DNA from: Chryseobacterium gleum
GTDB lineage: Bacteria; Bacteroidota; Bacteroidia; Flavobacteriales; Weeksellaceae
Reading direction: 5' to 3'
Assembly: GCF_900636535.1 (NCBI RefSeq)
Contig: NZ_LR134289.1
Location: forward strand, 4,799,501-4,863,500
Length of the DNA stretch: 64,000 nucleotides
Each line of letters begins with the position of its first letter. Position 1 is the stretch's first letter. The translations under genes and the position numbers were made by a program. The notes beneath the pieces are model-generated. The model had not been told where the DNA came from and did no database searches. It saw only the letters and a list, made by a program, of their open reading frames with translations. Below are positions 19,501 through 29,854 of this stretch, one piece after another.

Positions 19501-21906
19501 ACCTATCGAAAGGCCTATCCATTAGCGAAAATTTTATATCCGGGTAAAAAAGATTTTACACCACAGAAAAGGTTAAAAATCTTTGGTGATATCAAAAATA
19601 ATGACTGGGACTGTATCATACTAACGCATGATCAGTTTGGAATGATCCCCCAGTCTCCCGAGTTACAGAAAGAAATTTTAGAGGCAGAACTTCATTCTGT
19701 GGAACAGAACCTGGATGCCCTGCGCAATCAGGGAAAGGATGTATCGGGTGCAATGCTTAAGGGTGTGGAAATTAGAAAGAAGAACCTTAACGTAAAATTG
19801 AAAACGCTGGAACATGATATTGAAAACCGTAAAGATGATGTGGTTGATTTTAAGATGATGGGAATTGATCACCTGTTTGTGGACGAAAGCCATAAATTCA
19901 AGAATTTGATGTTCAACACGCGCCATGAGCGTGTCGCTGGGCTTGGAAATGTTCAGGGAAGCCAAAAGGCGCTCAACCTGCTTTTTGCGATACGCACTAT
20001 TCAGGAAAGAACAGGAAAGGATCTCGGGGCCACATTCCTCTCCGGTACGACAATTTCAAATTCACTGACTGAGCTATACTGTCTGTTTAAGTTTTTAAGA
20101 CCCAATGCGCTGGAACGACAGGGAATAAACTGTTTTGATGCCTGGGCTGCTATCTATGCCCGAAAGTCCATAGACTATGAATTCTCGGTAGCGAACAATA
20201 TTGTGCAAAAAGAAAGGTTCAGGCATTTTATCAAGGTTCCCGAACTTTCACAGTTCTATACTGAAATTACCGATTATCGTACAGCAGCAGATATCGGTAT
20301 AGACCGGCCCACAAAAAATGAGATCCTTTACCATATTCCCCCAACTGCCGAGCAGGAAATCTTTATTAAAAAATTGATGGAATTTGCGAAGACCGGCAAT
20401 GCTGAATTACTTGGGAGGCTGCCTCTGTCACCGACTGAGCAGAAAGCGAAAATGCTTATTGCAACGGATTACGCAAGGAAAATGTCCCTGGATATGCGTC
20501 TGATCTCTCCACGATATGCTGACGACCCCGGAAACAAGGCTTCGGTTTGCGCAGGTAATATTGCAAAATATTATAGGGATTACAATGCACAAAAGGGGAC
20601 ACAGTTTGTTTTCTCAGATCTTGGAACCTATAAGTCGGACGAATGGAACATCTACAGTGAAATAAAAAGAAAGCTTGTTCATGATCATTGTATACCAGCA
20701 GATGAAATTCGTTTTATTCAGGAAGCGAGGACCGAAGATCAGCGTAAGGAGCTGATAAAAGCGACGAACGAAGGCAGGATCAGAGTTTTATTTGGATCTA
20801 CTGAAATGCTGGGAACAGGTGTAAACGCGCAGAAAAGGGCGGTTGCTGTACATCATCTTGACATTCCCTGGAGGCCGTCGGATCTGGAACAGCGGGATGG
20901 TCGTGCGGTACGAAAAGGGAATGAGATTGCTAAATTTTTTGCTGGAAATAAGGTTGATGTCTTTATTTATGCTGTTGAAAAATCCCTTGATGCGTATAAA
21001 TTTAATACATTGGCGAATAAACAGCGCTTTATAGGCCAATTAAAAAGCAATACGATTGCGGTGAGAACACTTGATGAAGGAGGTATGGATGAAGTGTCAG
21101 GAATGAATTTTTCCGAATATGTAGCTTTACTTTCCGGCAATACCGATCTGCTGGAAAAGGCGAAGGTTGAAAAGAAGATATCTGTTCTGGAAAGCGAGAA
21201 GCATGCATTTTTACGTTCAAAATGGAGTTCTTCCTCCAAACTTGAAAACCTGACAGAAGAACTTGAAACAAGATCCTCGCGGTTAGAAAGGTTCAATGCC
21301 GACTGGAACAATTTTCAGAACCGGGTACAGAGGTCTAAGGATGGAAATATATTAAATCCAATACAGCTGGATGGGCTTTCTAAAGATGCGAGTATAAAGG
21401 AAATAGGTGCTAGACTCAGTAAGCTGGCTGCTGTATCAAGAACTGGAGGAGATTATGAGGAAATAGGGTCATTATATGGTTTCCGTTTACTTGTTAAAAC
21501 AGAAATGACTCAAAAAGACAGTTCCAGCCTTGTGGAAAGAGATAACAGGTTTTTCATTTGCGGTGAGGGTAATATCAAATACACCCATAACAATGGTATC
21601 ATGGCAAGCGATCCAGAGCGGGCGAGTCTAAATTTTATCAGTGCACTGCAGAAACTTCCCGGACTTATCGAGGAAGACGAGAAAAAATTGAAGGCACTGA
21701 AAGAGGATCAGGTTGTGCTTAAAGATATTGTTTCTGGAAGCTGGAATAAAGAGAAGCAGCTCGCGTCGCTTAAGACGGAATTAGCTTCTGTTGAACGTAA
21801 AATACAATTATCCTTAGAAACAGATAAAAAGGATGGGGCGGAAGATGAAAAAGTTGAAGTACTTGAAGAGGAGAAGTCAAAAAAAAGCAATCAATTCAAA
21901 ATCTAA
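16576..21906 (+). CDS. Giant N6-adenine methylase / SNF2-type helicase fusion of the ICE
   Basis: I use ATG 16576 ([12 protein letters not shown]); a TTG at 16567 is weaker. The 1776-residue protein has an N-terminal methylase domain with an SAM-site [11 protein letters not shown] and the catalytic variant [10 protein letters not shown] near residue 194. A middle linker includes a lysine-rich [10 protein letters not shown] stretch. A superfamily 2 helicase follows: Walker A HEVGAGKT near residue 937, DESH near 1101, and motif [15 protein letters not shown]. The C-terminus is a coiled coil. Such proteins are found in nearly all CTnDOT-like elements. They probably protect or remodel element DNA in the recipient, though this is inference. 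Confidence 0.9.
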   Translation: MAFDKKRNIRQNIEAIRTVFSIEKEGRTATNDEISILKQYSGFGGLKFILNPVGQPDDINQWKASDMPYFPLTQELFSHIKDNSESENSYREYISKIRGSILDAFYTPTEITQSIAAAITDTGISISSILEPSAGVGAFIEPFTGIDGRRICAYEQDLLTGKILKNLYGSNADIRIDSFENMHEEDTGYDLIIGNIPFGTTSIFDLSYSRGKDQARKFAAQSVHNYFFLKATDKLREGGLLAFITSQGVLNSQSNFPIREALMNEHRFVSALRLPNNLFEESGTSVGTDLIVLQKSSGPRSLSGRALDFMGTSENCNLLFNNPNHIIATRSFQDTDKYGKPITIHLHDGGTERIAEDLYRKLSEDFQRYFDLKMFNEHKVTAIDTKVLSKPADNIPEKNIIHNSGDKRAIQLDLFSDQVLGEMSVKKTKRRGRKTSQSNVTKFKQLSFFDSGEIGTVDQKDKLDTELNHNEKKANIQKHSSNSSKKRVESLSLFHEIDDSKVCKNEPETFAGEVKSFYRENTLIVSNGRVGKLKMNRRDRAFIFQPIELSVTDNKRIQSYIKLRDSYQLLYDFEANNRLEDVETRKLLNWTYDDFVARFGNLNTAENIKFIKMDASGNEIPYLERVVGGVIHKSDIFDHPVSFSTREVTVNSASEALSASLNLSGSVDLGFMEDISGFTESELLENLQGQIFYNPLSGKMEVSQKFLAGNVVLKARQLTEYISLHPQDTEALKSLAALEKARPEPIKFDELDFNLGERWIGCDIYNRFASHLFDTEIKIYYSESSDDFSVNAKASNIKITEKYAIKSESRTFDGLNLLRHALVNTTPDITKTEYLADGTAVKVKDMDAIQMANGKIDEIRNEFTDWLYQQNDDFKNELTARYNDLFNCHVRPHYDGGHQTFPGLDRAALGIEDLYDSQKDAIYMLKSNNGGICDHEVGAGKTLIMVGGAQEMKRLGLVHKPMIIALKANVHEIAETYRKAYPLAKILYPGKKDFTPQKRLKIFGDIKNNDWDCIILTHDQFGMIPQSPELQKEILEAELHSVEQNLDALRNQGKDVSGAMLKGVEIRKKNLNVKLKTLEHDIENRKDDVVDFKMMGIDHLFVDESHKFKNLMFNTRHERVAGLGNVQGSQKALNLLFAIRTIQERTGKDLGATFLSGTTISNSLTELYCLFKFLRPNALERQGINCFDAWAAIYARKSIDYEFSVANNIVQKERFRHFIKVPELSQFYTEITDYRTAADIGIDRPTKNEILYHIPPTAEQEIFIKKLMEFAKTGNAELLGRLPLSPTEQKAKMLIATDYARKMSLDMRLISPRYADDPGNKASVCAGNIAKYYRDYNAQKGTQFVFSDLGTYKSDEWNIYSEIKRKLVHDHCIPADEIRFIQEARTEDQRKELIKATNEGRIRVLFGSTEMLGTGVNAQKRAVAVHHLDIPWRPSDLEQRDGRAVRKGNEIAKFFAGNKVDVFIYAVEKSLDAYKFNTLANKQRFIGQLKSNTIAVRTLDEGGMDEVSGMNFSEYVALLSGNTDLLEKAKVEKKISVLESEKHAFLRSKWSSSSKLENLTEELETRSSRLERFNADWNNFQNRVQRSKDGNILNPIQLDGLSKDASIKEIGARLSKLAAVSRTGGDYEEIGSLYGFRLLVKTEMTQKDSSSLVERDNRFFICGEGNIKYTHNNGIMASDPERASLNFISALQKLPGLIEEDEKKLKALKEDQVVLKDIVSGSWNKEKQLASLKTELASVERKIQLSLETDKKDGAEDEKVEVLEEEKSKKSNQFKI

Positions 21907-21969
21907 AGTCATCTCTTTTTATATAAGATGGAGGTGTATACATTCTATTGGCGGAGATCAAAATGAAAG

Positions 21970-21994
21970 GAAGCTATCCAAGTCGGATAGCTTC
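21970..21994. repeat. Perfect 10-bp hairpin between convergent genes
   Basis: GAAGCTATCC (21970-21979) pairs with GGATAGCTTC (21985-21994). It lies between the 3' ends of the helicase and mobC, where a bidirectional terminator is expected, but it has no T-run on either side. I call it a hairpin rather than a proven terminator. Confidence 0.5.
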
Positions 21995-22064
21995 ATATTG
22001 TTCGGAAAGAGGATATGACAATTTTTTTAACTTTATATGTGAGCAAAAGAAATAGGTGAAAAAT

Positions 22065-24056
22065 CTACTTTTTATCTTTTTTGATTAAGTGAGATAATTC
22101 AGGATCGTTGTTAATTCTTGATAGCTCATTTGAAATTATGATGGAAACATCAAGTTTTATCTTGCGATAATTTTCGTCAATTTCTTTTTCCATAATATCT
22201 TCACCAGTGTCTGAAAGAAAGGACCGAATCTGTGGAATCGGTTTATAATTCTTGGTTTCATTGGCAACTTTTTCATTATCTACTACGATCTGGGCATGGA
22301 AAATTTTTTGTTCTATTTTCTCCCCAAAATTGTCAGCGACAGCTCCGACAAACATTCCCTGTGATAAAGTTGAAATCTTAGATGCGGGTATCAGGCTATC
22401 CAGCTGCGTAGAAATGGATGAGCTTGTATCATTTCTATTGATACTGATTGACTGTCTTTTTTGTACAATTTTCCCAAATCTTTCGGAAAGGTTTTTTGCG
22501 GTATCTCCAACAACTTGGCCAGCGAATATATTACCCACAATATTTTGGATTACTTTGGACTCTTTATCACCGTAATCCCGTGTCAACATTGAGTAATCCT
22601 GCAATCCCAGGCATACCGAAATCAAATTACTTCTGGCACTGGCTATCAGATTATCGAGGCCCCTAAAAAATATTTGTGGCAACTCATCGATAATTAGGGA
22701 GCACTTTAATTGCTTCTTTTTGTTGATTAAACGGACAATCCTAGAATTATAAAGACCTAAAGCAGCGGAGTATATATTTTGTCTGTCGGGATTGCTTCCA
22801 ACGCATAAGATCTTAGGAGCGTCAGGATTGTTAATATCAAGACTAAAATCGTTTCCGCTCATTACCCAATAGAGTTTGGGAGATATAATTCTTGATAATG
22901 GTATTTTAGCCGACGCGATCTGCCCTTGGAGCTGATCTTGGGCTCCGCCTTCCCATGCATCAAGGAAAGGACTTAAATAGTTTTCCAGTTCCGGATAACT
23001 AGTCAGAATGGTAAAAAGGTCGGCGTACTTCTTGTTCAAAAGTTCAATAGCGTGGGGAAATGTACAATACTTGCCATCTTGATAAATCTTAAGAAACCAG
23101 ATAATTGAAGCAAGTAGTATTATGGGAGATTCAACAAAGAAATCGCCCTGTTTCTGAATCCATGTTCTGTTTAAGTTTAACATTATGGTATATGCTGATT
23201 CGTATGCATCTGATATATCTGTCAAAAATGATGGACTTAAAGGATTACAACGATGGCTGCGACGTGGATCATCAAAGTTTAAGACATAAAAATGTGGTCT
23301 GACCTTATATTTATCATAATGCTTCAACAAATGGTTATATACAATGACAGAAAGATCATCAAACTTAAAGTCGAAAACATACATCGAAAATCCCTTCTCG
23401 ATGTGTTGCTTGATATAATTATTGATTATAGCATAGCTTTTTCCAGATCCTGGGGTCCCAGCAACTATTGCTGCACGAAAAGGATTGACCACATTAATAT
23501 ATCCATCGTTCCATTTACCCTTATAGTAGAATTTGGTAGGTAAGTTGACGGAATATTCGTTTTCGATAAGTCTGGTTTCCTGTAAGAAACTTTCATTTTC
23601 GTTATTAAAAGGGTCATCCATTAACCTGCTTTTCAGCAGTCTGCTCATCCATAGTCCTGCAACCATAAGTAGGATAAATCCAGCAGAGGTTGTTAGCATA
23701 TAGAGCAAAGCAGAAATTTGGATAAGGGGAAAGTTTAAAAGGTAAAGTATTAAACCTATTATCAGGCAGCTATTGATATTTGTCCATTTTATCTTTTCAT
23801 TTTTTACTCCTTTTGTACCCAAACAACTTAGTGCCAATAGAATCAGGGCAAATAACTTACTATTAAAGGAATTGGAAAACAGGCCTGAGGTTCTTTGAAA
23901 ATTCTTCAATATCCTCTCCAAAACTTCAAGGGTCCATCCCTGTACATGAAAGAAAGAATAACAGAACCAATAGAAATTCATCAGTAGCAATAAAATACTT
24001 ACTGCGCGCATAAAGGCCATGATCTTGGCCAATCCCCGTAAATCGTCTTCTTGCAT
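22065..24056 (-). CDS. mobC: Type IV coupling protein MobC (TraG/VirD4-like)
   Basis: The 663-residue protein has several N-terminal membrane segments (up to about residue 140). A soluble ATPase follows with Walker A VAGTPGSGKSYAI, Walker B-like CSLIIDELPQIFF and the C-terminal VVGDTAKNLSERFGKI. It is the YWFCY-type coupling protein of Bacteroidetes ICEs, which brings the relaxosome to the mating channel. In related elements it follows mobA and mobB directly. Here 25.6 kb of cargo lies between it and mobB, so it needs its own promoter in 24057-24290 or depends on read-through from the cargo. Confidence 0.9.
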   Translation of the reverse strand: MQEDDLRGLAKIMAFMRAVSILLLLMNFYWFCYSFFHVQGWTLEVLERILKNFQRTSGLFSNSFNSKLFALILLALSCLGTKGVKNEKIKWTNINSCLIIGLILYLLNFPLIQISALLYMLTTSAGFILLMVAGLWMSRLLKSRLMDDPFNNENESFLQETRLIENEYSVNLPTKFYYKGKWNDGYINVVNPFRAAIVAGTPGSGKSYAIINNYIKQHIEKGFSMYVFDFKFDDLSVIVYNHLLKHYDKYKVRPHFYVLNFDDPRRSHRCNPLSPSFLTDISDAYESAYTIMLNLNRTWIQKQGDFFVESPIILLASIIWFLKIYQDGKYCTFPHAIELLNKKYADLFTILTSYPELENYLSPFLDAWEGGAQDQLQGQIASAKIPLSRIISPKLYWVMSGNDFSLDINNPDAPKILCVGSNPDRQNIYSAALGLYNSRIVRLINKKKQLKCSLIIDELPQIFFRGLDNLIASARSNLISVCLGLQDYSMLTRDYGDKESKVIQNIVGNIFAGQVVGDTAKNLSERFGKIVQKRQSISINRNDTSSSISTQLDSLIPASKISTLSQGMFVGAVADNFGEKIEQKIFHAQIVVDNEKVANETKNYKPIPQIRSFLSDTGEDIMEKEIDENYRKIKLDVSIIISNELSRINNDPELSHLIKKDKK

Positions 24057-24287
24057 AATAAACTGTTTTCGGCATAGATATAAGGATGGCTATGACTATT
24101 TTCCAATGTGAACTACAGGTACCTATAATGACCTATATTGTCTCAATTTTGTTGATTAGTTAATTGATTTATAGATGATTAATATCAGATGTTATGCATT
24201 GCATATATTGTACCCACGTTATATCTTTGGAGCCGTTAAATTTTAAGGAAGAATTTATTGGGCTTAAATATTACTAAATAGAAGATA

Positions 24288-25166
24288 ATGGGATGTTTTA
24301 TTGATCGCTGTCGGAAAGTGATGGATGATATGGAATTAGGAATTGTGAAAAAGAAAGACGGGGATCTATATAGTGCATTCACAATTCGGAGTATGCGCAG
24401 TAACATCCGTGTGGTACAAAGTTTTGTAGTTGCTACGCGTGGTGTACTTAGAATGAAGGACGTAAATAAAGAACTTGTAGCCGATTTCCATCAATTTTTG
24501 CTTGATAAAAATCTGGCTAAAAATACTATTTCAGGAAGACTTAACGGACTTCGATTTTGGATAAGAAGATTTTGCGGTGAAAAATTACTTGATTACTGTG
24601 GCGAACGTGGTAAATACCCGATGGAAATTACCACAGCAATTGCTTTAAGTATTGAGGAATTAAGGACATTGTATATTTAAATTTTTGAAAAATATCACTG
24701 TAAGGCAACGGACATTGGATGGCCATGTTTTTTTTGAAATATTAACGGGTAAAAAAGGTACTCCTGTCGTTATTCCAGCCGCCATAATTGTTATAAAGAT
24801 CTTTGAAAAATACGGCAATTCCCTGCAAAAGGATTTTCGGAATCACACTATAATATTACGCTTAAGAAAATTGTTGAAAAGTCCGAAATTGAAAGAGAAG
24901 TTGTTTTTTTTAGAACGCAAGGAGGGAAGAAAACGGAAAAAATTGTAAAGCTTTCATCATTAACTAGTAGTCATACAGCAAGGAGAACCTTTGCAACTAA
25001 TGGCTATCTCGCGGGAATAAGCCCATTCGACCTGATGAAGATAACGGGCCATAAGTCGCTCAATTCTTTTTTTAGATATATGAGATGTGATAATATCGCA
25101 GTTGCCCTGAAAATTTCCACACACCAATTTTTTAAGATAGACCTTTCGGAAACAGTAATTGACTAA
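24288..25166 (+). pseudogene. Decayed tyrosine recombinase
   Basis: Three pieces in two frames make one integrase. Residues from 24288 to the stop at 24680 give the SAM-like core-binding domain (RSNIRVVQSFVVATRG...LLDKNLAKNTISGRLNGLRFW...LSIEELRTLY). A second piece in the +1 frame runs to 24948 (FFEILTGKKGTPVVIPAAIIVIKIFEKYG). From 24948, back in the first frame, come SHTARRTFATNGYLAG and KITGHKSLNSFFRYM (HxxR, GH and candidate Tyr) to the stop at 25166. The first catalytic Arg box is missing. It is dead and probably marks the left end of the cargo insertion. Confidence 0.8.
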
Positions 25167-25229
25167 AGTATTTATTTTTTGATGTAAAATTCCTATAATT
25201 AGGGAGAATTTTACACGTAACTTTTTTCT

Positions 25230-25490
25230 ATGCAAGACACAATTGGCAAATATGAGGAGCATTTTGACAAACAGGTATTCAGGGTAACTTATAAATTGAA
25301 GGATTATCAGGTAATTTTACTTAAAAAGGATCTTAAAAAAGATCTTAAGGAAATAAGCATACTTTTAGATGGTGTAATTCAGAAAATGATTAAAGAGGAG
25401 GGAAAGTGGCTTTTTGAACATGGTAGTGACCGGGAGCTAGCCAACGATATATGGCGTGCGATTTCATTACGGTACCGAATTTTCGCATAA
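25230..25490 (+). CDS. Small hypothetical protein
   Basis: The 86-residue charged protein (MQDTIGKYEEHFDKQVFRVTYKLKDYQ...WLFEHGSDRELANDIWRAISLRYRI) has no motif I know. Its stop abuts the stop of the convergent phosphatase gene at 25491. It lies just inside the cargo next to the dead integrase and could be an orphan of the element that brought the cargo. Confidence 0.5.
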   Translation: MQDTIGKYEEHFDKQVFRVTYKLKDYQVILLKKDLKKDLKEISILLDGVIQKMIKEEGKWLFEHGSDRELANDIWRAISLRYRIFA

Positions 25491-26282
25491 TTATTCATGC
25501 ATGTGTGCGACATATTTGTAATCATCATAAAGGGTGTCCAGTGCGTCTGACTGCCAAATTTCTTCCGTATCAATATTCCTTATAGTCAATTTTCCATTTG
25601 ATCCAGCTCCAGTATCCATATTAGTGATATTTAAAGCTTCCATAGGTTGGCTTTTTCCCCAATTTAGCGTAGAGGTATGACCCACATAAATACTTTCAAA
25701 ATGAGTAACTATTTCAAAAGTGTCCATTCTTTTTCCTTCATCTACATGGCTCAATGCTTCGGTCCACAGTCTGCGATCCCAATAGTAGTTTTTTTCTGGC
25801 TGTTCAAAGAAATCTAGGTATCGATCAAAACCACCATGAACAAAGCATATATTGTCATCTAAAATATAGTATGGTTTTTGATCCCGAAAAAACTGTCGAT
25901 GCAATGGCGGGATATCAGAAGAGTTTAAGGAAGTTTTAAATCCTGATCCTTTGGAAAAGCACACCTTTGGACCATCTTTGTATTTCAGATAAGATTCTAT
26001 TGTTCCTTTTCCACTGTAATTCCATGATACAGGATGAAAATCAGTCTGGATAAACTCTTGGAACCATGCGTCATGGTTTCCCTTAATCGCTATCAGATTT
26101 TTAATTTTTAAAAGTTCCTCTACACATTCGTAGACTTCGTTATGACCATCGGCTACATCACCGAGTTGAATTAAGGTGTCATTTTGATAATCAAAAGCCG
26201 ATCTATTTAAACATTGAATTAAAGCTTTATAGGCTCCGTGGAGATCACCGATAATGAAGGTTTGACCTTTTTGCTTTTTCAT
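25491..26282 (-). CDS. PPP-type metallophosphoesterase (Ser/Thr protein phosphatase family)
   Basis: The 263-residue protein carries the dinuclear-metal motifs GDLHG (residues 12-16), GDVADG (41-46) and GNHD (68-71), with later histidines in CFVHGGFDR and HFESIYVGHT. This is the layout of bacterial PPP phosphatases related to PrpA/ApaH. It is the last gene of fluoride unit 1, 157 bases beyond the previous gene. Fluoride is a classic inhibitor of such Mg/Mn phosphatases, so an extra copy or a repair role under fluoride stress fits; the substrate is unknown. Confidence 0.85.
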   Translation of the reverse strand: MKKQKGQTFIIGDLHGAYKALIQCLNRSAFDYQNDTLIQLGDVADGHNEVYECVEELLKIKNLIAIKGNHDAWFQEFIQTDFHPVSWNYSGKGTIESYLKYKDGPKVCFSKGSGFKTSLNSSDIPPLHRQFFRDQKPYYILDDNICFVHGGFDRYLDFFEQPEKNYYWDRRLWTEALSHVDEGKRMDTFEIVTHFESIYVGHTSTLNWGKSQPMEALNITNMDTGAGSNGKLTIRNIDTEEIWQSDALDTLYDDYKYVAHMHE

Positions 26283-26439
26283 TTTCCCTCATCATTATGG
26301 TATAAATTTACAAAATTTCAGTTACAATAAAGGGCAATTTCAACCTATTTTAAGGAGAAAACCTTAATTGTTTACGTTTGAAATCATGTGCTTTTGAATT
26401 GATTATCTTGATTTTTAAGATGCAACTTTTTAATATAAC

Positions 26440-27207
26440 TTACATTTTCAGGAAATCATCATAAGCATTAGATAGTCCAATTTCATGGATGTGAGCGATG
26501 GTTTTTTGAACATCATAATCTACATAATGAAAACTAACCTTTACTGTATCAGGTGATGATAGATCCGAGTTGTGGTCTATTTCCAATAACGTATAGCAAG
26601 ATTTATTATCTCCGTGTTTTGGTTTGCCCACAGAGCCTACATTAATTGCATGCCTGTAAATTTTTCGGTTAGCCTCTTCGCAGAATATACTTTTATGATA
26701 GGGAATATGGGTATGTCCCATCAGTAAAATATCTGCTTCAACGCTATCCATCATTTCCAATAGATATTCTTCATAACAATCTTCTTTGATATATTCTGTA
26801 TTGGAAAGTGTACTGCCGTGTACCATCGCGACTTTTATCTGCTGAAAAGGGAAGCGGAACTGTATCTGCAACATAAAAGGGAGGCTCAGAAGAAAGCTTC
26901 TGTTATCCGAAGTAATGGTTTCATTCACCAGTTTGATTGATTCATAACCAAACTTTTTTTCGGCTTCTGTTTTAAATGAAAAAGGGAAGGAAGATTTTTT
27001 GTAGGCTATTCCCTCATCATGATTTCCCTGGAGACAGGTGATTCCGTAGTAGCGCACTGCTTCAATGACCTCATTATCCCATCCTGCAAAGTTGACCAGA
27101 TCCCCAAGGCAGTAAATATCGTCCGGTTTATGTTTTTTTATATCTCCCATTACCGTTAACAAAGCCGGAAGATTTGCGTGTATATCGCTGATAAATGCTA
27201 ATTTCAT
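26440..27207 (-). CDS. Metallophosphoesterase (YfcE/MPP family)
   Basis: The 255-residue protein opens MKLAFISDIHANLPAL (D8, H10), then GDLVN (35-39), GNHDEG (61-66), MVHGS and LLMGHTHIPYH, the complete calcineurin-like metal set. It resembles cytosolic phosphodiesterases of the YfcE/CpdA-like group. It lies 24 bases downstream of a UspA gene in fluoride unit 1 and is likely co-transcribed. A spare metal-dependent phosphatase fits the theme of the unit. Confidence 0.85.
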   Translation of the reverse strand: MKLAFISDIHANLPALLTVMGDIKKHKPDDIYCLGDLVNFAGWDNEVIEAVRYYGITCLQGNHDEGIAYKKSSFPFSFKTEAEKKFGYESIKLVNETITSDNRSFLLSLPFMLQIQFRFPFQQIKVAMVHGSTLSNTEYIKEDCYEEYLLEMMDSVEADILLMGHTHIPYHKSIFCEEANRKIYRHAINVGSVGKPKHGDNKSCYTLLEIDHNSDLSSPDTVKVSFHYVDYDVQKTIAHIHEIGLSNAYDDFLKM

Positions 27208-27231
27208 AATTTTAAATTTTAAGCAAGATTA

Positions 27232-27675
27232 TTAATTTGTCATTTCACGCGGCGTAATCAAAACCGGTATTTTAGCATGTTTTAGAACATAGTCTGCTAC
27301 CGATCCCATTAAAAGTCTGGTTAAACCAGTACGTCCGTGAGTTCCCATAACAATAAGTTCAGCTTTCCATTGTTCAGCGACATTCAGTATTTCCTTATGA
27401 GGTTCTCCTTCGGGGGTAAAACGAAATACTTTATCAACTCCATCATATAATTCTATGTATTGCTGAATAGTATTCTCTGCTTCCTGTAATAAGATGGCAT
27501 GCTGCTGCCCTTCATTAATACCAAGATCGGGGTTGGGCAGTTCTTTTACAGCATCAATGACAAAAACAATTGCGATTGATGCTGAAATCTGGTGTGCCAG
27601 TTCAAAGCCGATACGCGCAGCTTTCATGCCGTAGGCACTGTCATCAACGGCAATGAGTATTTTACTGAAATTCAT
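27232..27675 (-). CDS. Universal stress protein (UspA family)
   Basis: The 147-residue single-domain protein starts FSKILIAVDDSAYGMKAARIGFELA and ends with the ATP-binding signature GTHGRTGLTRLLMGSVADYVLKHAKIPVL (GxHGxxG...GSVAxxV). It is one of four Usp genes in the cargo. It follows crcB by seven bases in fluoride unit 1. Usp genes are among the known companions of fluoride riboswitches; the molecular job is not clear. Confidence 0.92.
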   Translation of the reverse strand: MNFSKILIAVDDSAYGMKAARIGFELAHQISASIAIVFVIDAVKELPNPDLGINEGQQHAILLQEAENTIQQYIELYDGVDKVFRFTPEGEPHKEILNVAEQWKAELIVMGTHGRTGLTRLLMGSVADYVLKHAKIPVLITPREMTN

Positions 27676-27682
27676 GATATTT

Positions 27683-28054
27683 TCATTTAATTGTTAGTGT
27701 TCCCAAGTAAGTAGCTAAAAGCCCTAAGCCGACACTGAAGATCAGATAGAGTGCACAATAGAGATAATCTCCCTGTCTCAGCAGACTGATACTGTCATAA
27801 GAAAAACTTGAAAATGTTGTAAAACCACCGCATATCCCGGTAATCAAAAACCATCTCCATTCCGCAGTCATCCAGCTGAATTTTTCAGTCAGTCCAAAGA
27901 ATATCCCGATCAAAAAACATCCCACGACATTGATCAGAAATGTTCCGAGCGGAAAAGTGATGTGAAAATGTCTGGCAACAAGATCCTGAACGAGATAGCG
28001 GAATACACCGCCGATCCCGCTTCCTATCCAAATTATGAGTATCGCTTTTAGCAT
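27683..28054 (-). CDS. crcB: Fluoride channel CrcB/Fluc
   Basis: The 123-residue protein has four membrane segments and the Fluc signatures GSGIGGVFRYL, PLGTFLINVVGCFLIG and GICGGFTTFSSFSYD. Fluc dimers export F- passively with high selectivity. It sits in fluoride unit 1 between DUF190 and UspA, all under riboswitch copy 1. The full set of conserved Asn, Arg and Phe positions makes this a functional-looking copy. Confidence 0.96.
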   Translation of the reverse strand: MLKAILIIWIGSGIGGVFRYLVQDLVARHFHITFPLGTFLINVVGCFLIGIFFGLTEKFSWMTAEWRWFLITGICGGFTTFSSFSYDSISLLRQGDYLYCALYLIFSVGLGLLATYLGTLTIK

Positions 28055-28066
28055 TGGTTTATTTTT

Positions 28067-28429
28067 TTATGTTTCCCAGAATTCGACTTCTTTGTAGATA
28101 ATGATCTTATCCTTTAGCAGGACATGATGCTTTAAAAAGAAGTTTTCCAGTTTTTCCCTTTCGTCGATGAGCTCGATACATATAGCCAGGTTCGTATTGT
28201 TTCCTTCAAGCTGGTAGCGCTGGACTTTTCCCTCGCGGGAAAATCCCGAATGCGTCTGGTAAACAGATGCATTCAGGATACCATCTTTTTTAGCGTCAGA
28301 GACAATATGAAGATACGCTGATTTTGGAAACATTTTTCTAAAAAATGAAGCTTCGCTATCTTTTACCTTATGGGAGGGCTCTATGTAGATCTTGAGTTTT
28401 CCCAGTGATTTTTTTATGATCTCTTTCAT
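28067..28429 (-). CDS. DUF190 protein (CrcB-associated)
   Basis: The 120-residue protein (LKIYIEPSHKV...AYLHIVSDAKKDGILNASVYQTHSGFSREGKVQ) has the core of DUF190, a PII-like ferredoxin-fold family usually adjacent to crcB. It probably modulates the channel or senses a small ligand, but this is inferred from genomic association. It ends 12 bases before crcB. Confidence 0.88.
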   Translation of the reverse strand: MKEIIKKSLGKLKIYIEPSHKVKDSEASFFRKMFPKSAYLHIVSDAKKDGILNASVYQTHSGFSREGKVQRYQLEGNNTNLAICIELIDEREKLENFFLKHHVLLKDKIIIYKEVEFWET

Positions 28430-28466
28430 ATTGTACTATTTTATTCACGTTCTACTTTGGGACGGA

Positions 28467-29849
28467 TTATTTTCTTTTGATCATCTTCCTATATCTGCTG
28501 ATATGGTGTTTCAGGAAATGTTCCCTTCTTTTTCCGGCCTCGGATAGCGATCCATCGGAAGAAAAATAGGAATCAAATATTTTGGGCACTTCAATTCTTT
28601 GGGCGCTGTAGATTCCTGAATGGCCACTAAAGAAATAGGCGGTAAAGCAGGCTATTGCATAGTAAAGTGTATACTCGCCACCAAAGAGTTCTATCCCCAT
28701 CAGCGTACAGGCAAGCGGCGTATTGGTCGCACCGGAAAATACAGCGATAAATCCAAGTGCCGCAAAAAGTCCTACCGGCGCGTTCATCAGATCAGAAAGT
28801 GTGTTACCCAGCGTTGCACCGATATAAAATAGCGGGGTGACTTCACCGCCTTTGAAACCGGTTCCTAAAGTGACAGTCGTGTAGACCGTTTTCCAGAGCC
28901 AGCTCCATGGATCTGAACCTCCCGCATGAAATGCAGATTGGATTGTAACCGCCCCCTGATATTCGGGGTCTACTCCCAGGCTGAGATAATCAGGCTTACC
29001 GTTAATGAAAGTCAGTAAAATGATCACGCATCCACCTATAACAGGAATAAGCCATTTTTTTGAAACGGAGGCAACCATGACATTTTTGATACGATGTGCC
29101 ATTTCAGCAAAAATAAAACTGGCAAGCCCAAATGCAATTGATGCAATGATAATCTTTCCGAGCAGCAGCAGATCAAATGGGATATACTGTGAAAGCCAGA
29201 ATGACTGATCCATAGGAGGTATCGCATCTATATGATAATGGGTATGGTGGATTTTCCATGCGGATACAGTGATATCACCGACAGTCCCGGCAATAAGACA
29301 GGGCAGGAGGGCATCGTATTTTATTTTTCCGATAGCCAATACTTCCAGTGCAAAAATGGCTCCGGTCAGCGGTGTTCCAAAAACAGCACCAAAACCGGCA
29401 GCTATACCTGCTGTCAATACAATTCCGGTATCGCGCTGATTGAGACGGAACCATTTTCCGAACATCTGGGCAATACTTCCACCAATCTGCACCGCTGTCC
29501 CTTCACGTCCCGCTGATCCGCCAAAAAGATGTGTTATGACGGTAGCGAAAAGGACAATGGGAGCCATTCTTTTGGGTACTCCACCTCCCGGCTGATGTAT
29601 TTCATCCATAATCAGGTTATTTCCTTTCTCTGAGGATTTACCGACAGATTGGTAAAGGAAATGAATCAATAGTCCTGCCACTGGCAAAAGATATAGCAGA
29701 TAAGTATGGTCAAACCTATAATGGATAGCGAGGTTCAATATCCATAGAAAAAAGGCTACGATACTACCTATAGCAACCGAAATAGGAATTACAATGACAC
29801 TCCACCGAACCAGCTGCCGAAATATGCTGACATGTTCCATTCTCATCAT
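28467..29849 (-). CDS. eriC: CLC-type fluoride/proton antiporter (CLC-F)
   Basis: The 460-residue CLC protein has GNNLI at residues 76-80 in place of the chloride-type GSGIP, and GREGT at 114-118. Both are marks of the fluoride-selective CLC-F branch. Further CLC features are GAVFGTPLTGAIFALE and GGEVTPLFYIGATLG. It exports F- in exchange for H+, and pairs with Fluc and the proton pump of unit 3. It begins 5 bases after the pyrophosphatase stop, so they are co-transcribed. Confidence 0.95.
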   Translation of the reverse strand: MMRMEHVSIFRQLVRWSVIVIPISVAIGSIVAFFLWILNLAIHYRFDHTYLLYLLPVAGLLIHFLYQSVGKSSEKGNNLIMDEIHQPGGGVPKRMAPIVLFATVITHLFGGSAGREGTAVQIGGSIAQMFGKWFRLNQRDTGIVLTAGIAAGFGAVFGTPLTGAIFALEVLAIGKIKYDALLPCLIAGTVGDITVSAWKIHHTHYHIDAIPPMDQSFWLSQYIPFDLLLLGKIIIASIAFGLASFIFAEMAHRIKNVMVASVSKKWLIPVIGGCVIILLTFINGKPDYLSLGVDPEYQGAVTIQSAFHAGGSDPWSWLWKTVYTTVTLGTGFKGGEVTPLFYIGATLGNTLSDLMNAPVGLFAALGFIAVFSGATNTPLACTLMGIELFGGEYTLYYAIACFTAYFFSGHSGIYSAQRIEVPKIFDSYFSSDGSLSEAGKRREHFLKHHISRYRKMIKRK

Positions 29850-29854
29850 ATGCG

